Assembly: GCA_002402165.1 (NCBI GenBank)
Contig: NVVI01000003.1
Location: 29,738-38,533 of the forward strand
Reading direction: 5' to 3'
Length of the DNA stretch: 8,796 nucleotides
Source of the DNA: Flavobacteriales bacterium
GTDB lineage: Bacteria; Bacteroidota; Bacteroidia; Flavobacteriales_E; Vicingaceae
Below the pieces are notes generated by a model, which was not told the origin of the DNA, did not search any database, and worked only from the letters and a program-made list of their open reading frames with translations. This document shows positions 1-6,159 of the stretch, piece by piece. A program made the translations under genes and the position numbers. The stretch's first letter is position 1, and every line of letters begins with the position of its first letter.

Positions 1-61
1 AAATATCGTTCAGAATGACAGAAAATAAATCTAACACCATCAGAATTATCCAAACATAAAA

Positions 62-93
62 TTGTTTAAATCATTAAAATTCCATTAATTTAC
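62..93 (+). promoter_or_regulatory. Possible Bacteroidota-type promoter upstream of the lipoprotein gene
   Basis: A TTG at 62-64 is followed after 21 bp by TAATTTAC at 86-93. The known Bacteroidota sigma-ABfr consensus is TTTG or TTG, then about 17-23 bp, then TAnnTTTG. The -33 element and spacing fit, but the -7 element matches only its first part (the final TG is replaced by AC). It lies 21 bp before the ATG at 115, a plausible leader length. In such AT-rich DNA a partial match arises easily, so this is tentative. Nothing else was recognised in bases 1-114. Confidence 0.25.
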
Positions 94-114
94 AAAAAAT
101 CAATACTTAATATC

Positions 115-945
115 ATGCAAAAAGCAACAATCAAATTTACTGCATTAATAATTTTCGCAAGTTTTTTATACGCCTGTGGAGGAAACCAAGAAGAGGCTCT
201 TGAAGAAGAAGTTACTACAGAAGAAGTTACAGATGATAATACTGATCAAATGGATTATGTACTTCCCTCTCCTCTTCAAATAGCAGAGCTTTTCAAAAGC
301 GCTGGATTAACTTACGTTGGAGACTTAACTAATTCAAAAGATAACGCTGATAATTACAACACTAAATATGATCAAAAATTAAATTTTGGTGTTTATTCTG
401 CCGATATGGCTTATTGTATTATGAATAGTCAAACTCAAGAATCTATTAACTATTTAAGTACCTTAAAAAAGGTTTCTGAAAAATTATGGATGACAGATAT
501 TTTAAACTCCATGGGATTAAGTAAAAGGCTTGAAGCTAATATTGGTAATGAAGATTCGCTCACATACATTATGGCTGATTTGCAAATGCAAATGGATGAT
601 TATTTAGATGAAAATGGGATGGGCTATACTGGTTCAATAATTTTTGCAGGTGCTTGGATTGAAACTATGTATTTAGGAGCAAAAGTAAACGAGGCTAACG
701 AAAACCCTAAATTAATCTCAAGAATATCAGAACAAGCTTTTATCCTAGAAAGCTTAATCGCTTCTATTAAACAAAATGATGATGACAATGAATTTGAAGA
801 TTTAATAGCTGACTTAGAAAACATCAATAAACATTTTGATGGTTTCGACAACGATAGCGATGAAGATTACGTATTAAGTGCAGAAGCTGTGAAAAGTTTA
901 AGTGTTGATATTACTGCTTTGAGAACCAAAATTATTGGGGAATAA
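115..945 (+). CDS. Putative lipoprotein of unknown function with acidic N-terminal linker
   Basis: This 276-residue protein has a clear lipoprotein signal: a Lys-containing N-terminus, a hydrophobic stretch at residues 8-19, and a lipobox LYAC with Cys21 as the lipidated residue, followed by GGN. Residues 25-46 form a Glu/Asp/Thr-rich, probably disordered linker, as is common in Bacteroidota surface or periplasmic lipoproteins. The rest (about 48-276) appears mostly helical and has no catalytic motif I recognise. The C-terminal third is again acidic (NDDDNEFEDL, DNDSDEDY). The start is the only ATG placing a signal peptide in front of the lipobox, and its leader is A/T-rich without a Shine-Dalgarno. 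The next gene begins 26 bp after the stop on the same strand, and it and the gene after it encode predicted exported proteins, so an envelope operon is likely. The family was not recognised. Lipid anchoring is well supported; any function would be a guess. Confidence 0.85.
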   Translation: MQKATIKFTALIIFASFLYACGGNQEEALEEEVTTEEVTDDNTDQMDYVLPSPLQIAELFKSAGLTYVGDLTNSKDNADNYNTKYDQKLNFGVYSADMAYCIMNSQTQESINYLSTLKKVSEKLWMTDILNSMGLSKRLEANIGNEDSLTYIMADLQMQMDDYLDENGMGYTGSIIFAGAWIETMYLGAKVNEANENPKLISRISEQAFILESLIASIKQNDDDNEFEDLIADLENINKHFDGFDNDSDEDYVLSAEAVKSLSVDITALRTKIIGE

Positions 946-971
946 AAACCTTTAATTAAATCCATTACGTG

Positions 972-1445
972 ATGAAAAAAACAGTTATATTTTCTGTATT
1001 AGTCGGTTTAATTATAATAACCACTTCTGCTATTCAAAACACCACAAATGATTGTGATGTTAGAACGCTAAAAAATGAGCTAATTAGAGGCTTAAGACCC
1101 GATTTTAAATACGATTCTTTTAAAGCCACTCGATTTGTATACAAAAATCAAGTGCAAGTTTTAGAAATTGCTGCTCCACTATTTAAAGATGAGAAATTTC
1201 GATTTTTAATAAACACAGCTGGGCTACCTAAGGGTATTGAAGTTAAATTTTTTGACAAAAAGAAAGGATCTAAAAATAGAAAACAACTTTTTTCTTCAGC
1301 TGATGCTAAAGAAAAAAGCAAAACCGTTTATGTATTTGATCCACAAGTGTCTAAAAAAATATACTTAAACTATATAATTCCAAGAACAACTAAACAAAAT
1401 CTTTCAGGTTGCGTTGTCTGTGTTATTGGCTATAATTTGAACTAA
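972..1445 (+). CDS. Predicted secreted protein, first copy of a tandem paralogous pair
   Basis: A 157-residue protein when started at the ATG at 972. A GTG lies immediately before it at 969, but the ATG gives the cleaner signal peptide (Met-Lys-Lys, then a hydrophobic core at about 4-17, with cleavage plausible after SA near residue 20). The mature part is basic and appears beta-rich. It is clearly homologous to the following gene: they share RPD-KYDS, a PLF--EK-RFL-NTAGLP block, a basic KK-G-K-RK segment, and a C-terminal GC----GY. By eye, roughly half of the mature residues are identical. Cys28 near the mature N-terminus and Cys147 near the C-terminus are conserved in both copies and could form a disulfide in the periplasm; this copy has an additional Cys150. 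The stop codon overlaps the next ATG by one base (TAATG), implying translational coupling. The domain family was not recognised; periplasmic or secreted location is inferred from the signal peptide. Confidence 0.82.
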   Translation: MKKTVIFSVLVGLIIITTSAIQNTTNDCDVRTLKNELIRGLRPDFKYDSFKATRFVYKNQVQVLEIAAPLFKDEKFRFLINTAGLPKGIEVKFFDKKKGSKNRKQLFSSADAKEKSKTVYVFDPQVSKKIYLNYIIPRTTKQNLSGCVVCVIGYNLN

Positions 1446-1933
1446 TGAAGACTAAATTTTCATACATAATATTGTTTTTGCTTATAGCATTTATTTCTAC
1501 TGCTGCAATTCAAATTGCTAAAGAATGTGATGCAACTGCGTTAAAAAAAGAATTAAAAAGAGAACTCAGGCCTGACTATAAATACGATTCTTCAAAAACA
1601 AGTCGTTTTACTTATAAAACAAAAGTTCAAGCTAAAGAAATTGAAGTGCCTCTTTTTATGGGAGAAAAATATCGTTTCTTATTTAATACTGCTGGCTTAC
1701 CTCAAAACATAAAAATTGAGATTTACAATAAAAAAATTGGTCACAAGAAAAGAAAACTTCTATATACCTTAGAACAAAAACAAGACCAACATATTTATAT
1801 TTACGAGCCTAAAAAATCTCGTAGAATGTACATTAACTACACTATTCCTGAAAGTACTGAAACAGAATTGAAAGGATGTATGATTTTTGTTTTAGGCTAT
1901 AGATTAGCAGTTCTTAAGTCATTGCTAGATTAG
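1445..1933 (+). CDS. Predicted secreted protein, second copy of a tandem paralogous pair
   Basis: A 162-residue paralog of the preceding gene. It has an N-terminal signal peptide (basic MKTK, hydrophobic core at about 6-18, cleavage plausible around residues 20-22), the same RPDYKYDS and NTAGLP motifs, and the conserved cysteine pair Cys28 and Cys145. It lacks the extra C-terminal cysteine of copy 1. It carries a C-terminal tail of about eight residues (AVLKSLLD) that copy 1 does not have, so its end has diverged. The ATG overlaps the stop of copy 1 (TAATG), so the two are probably translated together, which suggests a heteromeric or interchangeable pair. Its stop codon TAG overlaps the end of the convergent murQ gene by 4 bp. 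No known enzymatic motif was seen and the function is unknown. Confidence 0.82.
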   Translation: MKTKFSYIILFLLIAFISTAAIQIAKECDATALKKELKRELRPDYKYDSSKTSRFTYKTKVQAKEIEVPLFMGEKYRFLFNTAGLPQNIKIEIYNKKIGHKKRKLLYTLEQKQDQHIYIYEPKKSRRMYINYTIPESTETELKGCMIFVLGYRLAVLKSLLD

Positions 1934-2739
1934 TTTCTTTCTGAATCTACCGCTTTTCTAACACTTCCATATTTTAATAATAAATCATTAGCTTTATCGT
2001 AATCAATATTTAACTGATTCATAACCATTTTTGTACCCCTATCCACCAATTTATTATTGCTCAATTGCATGTCCACCATTTTATTTCCTACTACTCTTCC
2101 TAATTTTATCATAACAGAAGTAGAAATCATATTTAGCACTAATTTTTGAGCTGTGCCAGATTTCATTCTAGTACTACCAGTAACAAATTCTGACCCCACA
2201 ACAATTTCTATGGGATATTCGGCTATTTTAGCAACAGGACTATCATTGTTACAAACAATACAACCTGTTACTATCTTATTAGCATTACATATTTCTAACG
2301 CTCCAATAACATAAGGAGTAGTTCCTGATGCTGCAATACCAATTACAACATCTTTAGTATTAATATTATGCTCTTGTAAATCTTTCCAACCTAAACTTTT
2401 GTCGTCCTCAGCAAATTCAACTGCTTTCCACATTGCAGAATCTCCTCCTGCAATTAATCCAATTACCAACCCATGCTCAACGCCAAACGTTGGTGGGCAT
2501 TCAGATGCATCAACAATACCTAATCGTCCACTCGTTCCTGCTCCCATATAAAATAATCTTCCGCCCTGCTCCATTTTTTCAACAATCACCTTTACCAACT
2601 TTTCGATACTAGAAACTTGTTTTTCTATAGCAAATGGAACTGTTTTATCTTCAGTATTAATATTCGTTAAAAGCTCATTAATCCCCATCTTTTCAAGGTG
2701 GTTATATTTTGAATCAGATTCAGTTGTTTTGTTAGACAT
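1930..2739 (-). CDS. murQ: N-acetylmuramic acid 6-phosphate etherase (MurQ)
   Basis: MurQ cleaves the lactyl ether of MurNAc 6-phosphate, giving GlcNAc 6-phosphate and D-lactate; it is a cytoplasmic step of peptidoglycan recycling. The 269-residue protein shows the SIS-domain sugar-phosphate site MGAGTSGRLG (65-74), followed by the family signature DASECPPTFG (77-86), then AGGDSAM (97-103), GIAASGTTPYV, and the C-terminal signature GSEFVTGSTRMKSGTAQK. Glu80 and Glu111 keep the 31-residue spacing of the two catalytic glutamates (83 and 114) described for E. coli MurQ. Its length is somewhat below the E. coli enzyme (about 298), with the shortening at the ends and the core intact. It is divergent from the formate dehydrogenase locus across an 80-bp AT-rich gap and convergent with the secreted-protein gene, overlapping by 4 bp at the stops. 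No MurNAc transporter, kinase or regulator is adjacent. Identification is firm. Confidence 0.97.
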   Translation of the reverse strand: MSNKTTESDSKYNHLEKMGINELLTNINTEDKTVPFAIEKQVSSIEKLVKVIVEKMEQGGRLFYMGAGTSGRLGIVDASECPPTFGVEHGLVIGLIAGGDSAMWKAVEFAEDDKSLGWKDLQEHNINTKDVVIGIAASGTTPYVIGALEICNANKIVTGCIVCNNDSPVAKIAEYPIEIVVGSEFVTGSTRMKSGTAQKLVLNMISTSVMIKLGRVVGNKMVDMQLSNNKLVDRGTKMVMNQLNIDYDKANDLLLKYGSVRKAVDSERN

Positions 2740-2819
2740 TTAAAAAAAATTAATTTATACGAATGTACTAAATCTTCTTTATCGAAATTATTACTAAATT
2801 TATGGCAAACTATATTTGA
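2740..2819. promoter_or_regulatory. Divergent intergenic region between murQ and the formate dehydrogenase locus
   Basis: This 80-bp AT-rich spacer must carry the start signals for murQ (leftward) and probably for the formate dehydrogenase genes (rightward), since both genes point away from it. No strong match to the TTTG/TAnnTTTG consensus was found. On the minus strand a TTTG followed after 15 bp by TAATTTCG is a weak candidate with short spacing. On the plus strand TATATTTG at 2811-2818 matches the -7 element, but it ends one base before the ATG and has no -33 partner, so it is probably coincidental. The promoter role is inferred from gene orientation only. Confidence 0.4.
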
Positions 2820-4466
2820 ATGTCAAAAAATTTAAGCGAATTATCAGGGAGAAAAGGAATTTTAGATAACCTTTTTGATAAAATGGGAGAAGCAGCTGCC
2901 GAAGAAGGAACTCCATCACAAGAAAGATTAGATGAACTAGCAGAAGAATTCTTGGTAGGTAAATCTAGTACTTACGGAACAGTCACAGCTTATGATTTTA
3001 TGAAGCCAGAAAATAAAGGCAAAAAAGTTTACGTATGTAATGGATCTGCTTGTATCTGTGCTGGAACTCAAGAAACAGTTATAACAGAATTAGAAAAGAA
3101 GTTTGATGCTAGCGAAATCGGGCACATGACTTGTTTAGGCCGTTGTCATGAAAATGGAGCCTTTAATGTTGGAGGAAAAAACTACTCTGCAAAATCTGCT
3201 TCAGAAATTTCCGACATTGTTGAAGGTAATGGAACCAACAAAGATAATTACAATGTAGAATCAAACATAGAGGTACTTACAGCAGCTTATGATGGATTTG
3301 AAGAGCATTATAATTTACTCAAAAAAACTTTATCACTAGATTCAAAAGAAGTTTTAGATGAAATTACCAAATCTGATATTCGTGGGCGAGGCGGTGCTGG
3401 TTTCCCAATGGGTTTTAAATGGGAATCGTGTAGAAATGAAGACAACAAAGACAAATTTATTATTTGTAATGCTGACGAAGGAGACCCTGGAGCCTATTCT
3501 GACCGTTATTTATTAGAAAAACGACCTCATTCTATTTTATTTGGAATGATGATAGCTGGGTATTGCACTCATGCTAAATGGGGAATTCTCTACATCAGAG
3601 CAGAATATCCTGAATCTATTGAAATAGTACAAAACGCTATTGATGAATTGCGAGTAAATAATTTATTGGGAACAGATATTAATGAAAGTGGATTTGACTT
3701 TGATTTTAAAATCATAAAAGCTCAAGGAGCTTATATTTGTGGTGAAGAAACTGCACTAATCAATTCTATCGAGGGGCAGCGACCAGAAGTTAGAACACGT
3801 CCTCCTTATCCTACTCAACAAGGGTTATTTAACAAGCCTACTATTGTAAATAATGTAGAAACATTGGCTGCTGTTTACCAAATAATTAAAAATGGAGGAG
3901 ATACTTATAGCAAACTTGGAACAGAAAAATCAACAGGAACTAAGCTAGTTTGTTTAGATAGTTTCTTTAATAAACCAGGAATGTATGAAGTAGAAATGGG
4001 AACTCCTCTTTCTACCGTTGTTAATGATTTTGGCGGTGGGTTTAAATCTCCTGTTAAAGCATTGCACATTGGCGGTCCACTTGGTGGATTAGTACCAGTT
4101 GATAAAATTGATAGTTTAAGTATTGACTTTGAATCATTTTCTAAAGAAGGTTTTTTATTGGGCCACGCCTCAGTGGTGTGCGTTCCAGAAAGTTTTTCAA
4201 TAATGAAATATATTGAACACTTGTTTGAATTTGCCTCTTATGAAAGCTGTGGAAAATGTTTTCCTTGTAGATTAGGAACCAAACGAGGACAAGAGTTAGC
4301 TCAAAAAGCAATTAACGACAATTATAAAATTGATCGAAAACTTTTTGATGATTTATTAAACACCTTAGAGGAAGGTTCGCTTTGTGCTCATGGTGGAGGA
4401 ATACCATTACCTGTTAAAAATGCACTTCAATACTTTGATGATGAATTAAAAATCCATTTCGCATAA
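2820..4466 (+). CDS. NAD-dependent formate dehydrogenase diaphorase (beta) subunit, NuoE-NuoF fusion
   Basis: This 548-residue subunit would accept electrons from the catalytic subunit and reduce NAD+ at an FMN site. Residues about 8-60 resemble the helical N-terminus of NuoE (EGTPSQERLDELAEEF, then STYGTVTAYDF). Residues 68-135 form a thioredoxin-like [2Fe-2S] domain with the four ligands Cys73, Cys78, Cys105 and Cys109. From about 165 the protein is NuoF-like: GRGGAGFPMGFKW (189-201) for FMN, CNADEGDPGAYSDR (216-229) and GAYICGEETALINSIEG for the nucleotide site, a SLBB-like part around 375-430, and a C-terminal [4Fe-4S] site with SCGKCFPC (Cys477, 480, 483) plus Cys522. It lacks the C-terminal ferredoxin extension of electron-bifurcating hydrogenase subunits. 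The assignment to formate dehydrogenase rather than a Hox or bifurcating hydrogenase rests on the catalytic-subunit gene downstream. Canonical FdsGBA enzymes encode a separate NuoE-like gamma subunit; here the full NuoE unit is fused and no gamma gene lies upstream. The stop directly abuts the next ATG. Confidence 0.92.
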   Translation: MSKNLSELSGRKGILDNLFDKMGEAAAEEGTPSQERLDELAEEFLVGKSSTYGTVTAYDFMKPENKGKKVYVCNGSACICAGTQETVITELEKKFDASEIGHMTCLGRCHENGAFNVGGKNYSAKSASEISDIVEGNGTNKDNYNVESNIEVLTAAYDGFEEHYNLLKKTLSLDSKEVLDEITKSDIRGRGGAGFPMGFKWESCRNEDNKDKFIICNADEGDPGAYSDRYLLEKRPHSILFGMMIAGYCTHAKWGILYIRAEYPESIEIVQNAIDELRVNNLLGTDINESGFDFDFKIIKAQGAYICGEETALINSIEGQRPEVRTRPPYPTQQGLFNKPTIVNNVETLAAVYQIIKNGGDTYSKLGTEKSTGTKLVCLDSFFNKPGMYEVEMGTPLSTVVNDFGGGFKSPVKALHIGGPLGGLVPVDKIDSLSIDFESFSKEGFLLGHASVVCVPESFSIMKYIEHLFEFASYESCGKCFPCRLGTKRGQELAQKAINDNYKIDRKLFDDLLNTLEEGSLCAHGGGIPLPVKNALQYFDDELKIHFA

Positions 4467-5654
4467 ATGAAATTGATTAACCCTGACATAGCATTTGATA
4501 ATTTTTATGATAAAAAAAAATATACTATTGCAAAAAATTTTGCAGGAGTAATTACTATCGTTTTCTTGATATTATGTTCGCTGTTTTGGGGAGATAAAAC
4601 AGAAATATACATTTATTACATATTGGCTGCTATAATGATGGCGTTCTGTTTTACGTTTACTCTATTCTCAAAAAATTACAAAGTAGTTTATTATATCATA
4701 TCAATTGGAGGTACCTTCTTAATAATCGGATCTTCAAATTTTGGCTCGCATGCTATACATTATGCTGGCTTTATGTGGAGCTTATTAGCAATTCTATTGG
4801 CTTTTTTTGGAGCAAACGTAATCTTAGGAAGATTACTAACTTTAATTCATATAATTTCCATCTCTATTTTCATTATTTTTTTTCTTCCAGAAAACATAGA
4901 ATATCTACGCCAAGTTAACCTAACTCATAATATAGGGAATGTAATAGAACTAACTTCTATTACATTTTTAACTGCTTATATCATCAATCAATTTGTAGTT
5001 TTTAGTGAGCGTTCAAATATAATTTTAAAGCAGTCCAATTCAGAGCTATCTCGAAAAAATGAAGAAAACACAATACTTGTTAAAGAAATTCATCATCGAG
5101 TAAAAAACAACTTGCAAATAGTAATTAGCTTATTGAGATTACAGAAAGGTGAAATGAAATCTGATGAAGCAAAAAGGCATTTTAATGAGGCCATTAATAG
5201 GATTATGGTAATGTCATTAATTCATAAGAAATTATATCAAGAAGCCGAAATGGCTCACATAGAAGTGAAACCTTATATAAAAGATTTATCTAATGACGTG
5301 ATTCATATTTCTAATTTAGGAATGCCCATAAAGTTTGATATTGCTTCTGAGATTAATAAAATTGGTTTAAAAACCATTGTCCCACTGGGTTTACTAATCA
5401 ATGAATTATTATCTAATTCCATTAAACACGCATTTGTAAAAATAGAGGAAGGAATAATAAACATTAAGGTTTTAGAAAGTAATAACGATGATTTTATACT
5501 TATTTATTCTGACAATGGTACTTGGGTCGAACCACCTAAAGATTATACTGGCTTTGGATTAGGTTTAATTCAAACATTGACAGAACAATTAGAAGGAAAT
5601 TTCACAAGAAATAAATCAGAGTACACTTTTACAATTAAAAATTTAGACAATTAG
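4467..5654 (+). CDS. Membrane sensor histidine kinase, HisKA_2 type
   Basis: A 395-residue membrane kinase. About six hydrophobic segments occupy residues 23-42, 48-67, 72-90, 98-120, 122-141 and 156-179, joined by short loops with no obvious periplasmic sensor domain, so any signal is probably sensed within or next to the membrane. A short helical linker (about 180-203) leads to the HisKA_2 dimerisation motif KEIHHRVKNNLQ (206-217), in which His210, just before RVKNN, is the likely phosphoacceptor. The ATPase domain follows: N-box NELLSNSIKHAF (312-323), DNG (349-351), and the glycine-rich GFGLGL (362-367). The protein ends at the ATPase domain with no receiver, and no response regulator is encoded in the window. 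Its ATG begins on the base after the diaphorase stop (TAAATG), so it is very probably co-translated with the formate dehydrogenase gene. The output partner and ligand are unknown; a link to formate or redox state is inference from position only. Confidence 0.93.
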   Translation: MKLINPDIAFDNFYDKKKYTIAKNFAGVITIVFLILCSLFWGDKTEIYIYYILAAIMMAFCFTFTLFSKNYKVVYYIISIGGTFLIIGSSNFGSHAIHYAGFMWSLLAILLAFFGANVILGRLLTLIHIISISIFIIFFLPENIEYLRQVNLTHNIGNVIELTSITFLTAYIINQFVVFSERSNIILKQSNSELSRKNEENTILVKEIHHRVKNNLQIVISLLRLQKGEMKSDEAKRHFNEAINRIMVMSLIHKKLYQEAEMAHIEVKPYIKDLSNDVIHISNLGMPIKFDIASEINKIGLKTIVPLGLLINELLSNSIKHAFVKIEEGIINIKVLESNNDDFILIYSDNGTWVEPPKDYTGFGLGLIQTLTEQLEGNFTRNKSEYTFTIKNLDN

Positions 5655-5686
5655 TTTATTAGCCGCGAGTTAGCTTTTTTAAGGTA

Positions 5687-5722
5687 AGTTAAAAGAGTTA
5701 TTTAGTTAATAGTTATTTAGTT
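5687..5722 (+). repeat. AGTT-type phased repeat array, left flank of the four-helix-bundle gene
   Basis: The tetramer AGTT recurs at 5687, 5696, 5704, 5711 and 5719, with spacings of 9, 8, 7 and 8 bp; isolated AGTT copies also occur further left at 5653 and 5668. The array ends one base before the ATG at 5724 and fills the leader of that gene. Its inner part, 5709-5722 (ATAGTTATTTAGTT), is perfectly complementary to 6109-6122 beyond the gene. Extending to 5696-5722 against 6109-6135 gives 23 matches in 27 positions. Short AGTT/AACT-rich repeats of this sort resemble ones I recall around four-helix-bundle genes in Bacteroidota genomes, but that recollection was not checked. Confidence 0.7.
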
Positions 5723-5723
5723 T

Positions 5724-6107
5724 ATGGCAACAATAGAAAAATTTGAAGATATAAAATCTTGGCAAAAAGCTAGAGACCTTTGCAAGTCAATTAATACGTT
5801 GACTAACAAAAGTGAATTTGCTAGAGATTGGTCATTAAAAGATCAGATTAAAAGGTCTTCAGGTTCTTCTATGGATAATATAGCTGAAGGATTTGATAGA
5901 AATTCTACAAAAGAATTCAGACAATACCTTTTTATTTCAAAAGCATCTACTTCTGAAGTAAAATCTCAACTTTATAGAGCATTAGACCAAGAATATATAA
6001 CCAAAGATGAATTTAATAAAGCATTCGTATTAGCTACAGATGTTTCAAAATTAATTGGAGGACTATTAAATTATTTAAAAGACAAAAACATCAGAAAAAT
6101 CAATTGA
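5724..6107 (+). CDS. Four helix bundle protein (23S rRNA intervening-sequence / S23 family)
   Basis: A 127-residue protein with the hallmarks of the 'four helix bundle protein' family (TIGR02436, originally described as the ORF of 23S rRNA intervening sequences and related to the Avd accessory protein of diversity-generating retroelements). It opens with FEDIKSWQKARDL (7-19), has the central SLKDQIKRSSGSSMDNIAEGF (37-57, conserved Ser-rich turn and NIAEGF), then EFRQYLFISKASTSEV (64-79) and LYRALDQEYI. Its length is typical of the family. The structures known for the family are pentameric barrels of four-helix bundles with a basic nucleic-acid-binding surface; the molecular role of stand-alone copies is unknown. 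It sits between the kinase and the catalytic subunit of formate dehydrogenase, an unrelated context, and is enclosed by inverted phased repeats. No reverse transcriptase or variable-repeat target is present, so a retroelement role is not supported here. Family assignment is firm; function is open. Confidence 0.9.
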   Translation: MATIEKFEDIKSWQKARDLCKSINTLTNKSEFARDWSLKDQIKRSSGSSMDNIAEGFDRNSTKEFRQYLFISKASTSEVKSQLYRALDQEYITKDEFNKAFVLATDVSKLIGGLLNYLKDKNIRKIN

Positions 6108-6108
6108 T

Positions 6109-6159
6109 AACTAAATAACTATCAACTGAGAAACTGTAGAACTGAAAAACAGAATAACT
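6109..6159 (-). repeat. AACT-type phased repeat array, right flank of the four-helix-bundle gene and leader of the catalytic-subunit gene
   Basis: AACT occurs at 6109, 6117, 6124, 6132, 6140 and 6156, with the variant AACA at 6148, so seven units follow each other at 8, 7, 8, 8, 8 and 8 bp. The array starts one base after the four-helix-bundle stop codon and ends directly at the ATG of the formate dehydrogenase alpha gene (AACT then ATG at 6160). It thus makes up the entire 52-bp intergenic region. Its orientation is opposite to the AGTT array at 5687-5722. 6109-6122 is the perfect 14-bp inverted partner of 5709-5722. Whether it acts as a translation or transcription element for the downstream gene cannot be told from sequence. 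Confidence 0.75.

Noticed and set aside
624..851. 75-codon ORF on the minus strand inside the lipoprotein gene
   Set aside because: It lies wholly inside a well-supported coding region on the other strand and has no recognisable domain or start context.
969..971. GTG as start of the first secreted paralog
   Set aside because: An ATG follows immediately at 972 and gives the usual Met-Lys-Lys signal-peptide start; the GTG would only add one residue.
2811..2818. TATATTTG as a -7 promoter element for the formate dehydrogenase operon
   Set aside because: It ends one base before the ATG and has no TTTG partner at the right distance upstream, so transcription from it would start inside the gene.
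2820..4466. Bidirectional or electron-bifurcating hydrogenase diaphorase (HoxF or HydB)
   Set aside because: The NuoE-NuoF fusion alone would allow it, but there is no hydrogenase large subunit or H-cluster protein, no C-terminal ferredoxin extension, and a formate dehydrogenase catalytic subunit is encoded in the same cluster.
5661..5680. Possible intrinsic terminator (AGC...GCT followed by a T run) after the kinase gene
   Set aside because: Only three base pairs can form in the stem, which is too weak for a terminator.
5724..6107. Diversity-generating retroelement, suggested by an Avd-like four-helix-bundle protein
   Set aside because: No reverse transcriptase, template repeat or C-type-lectin variable target is present; the protein fits the stand-alone family.
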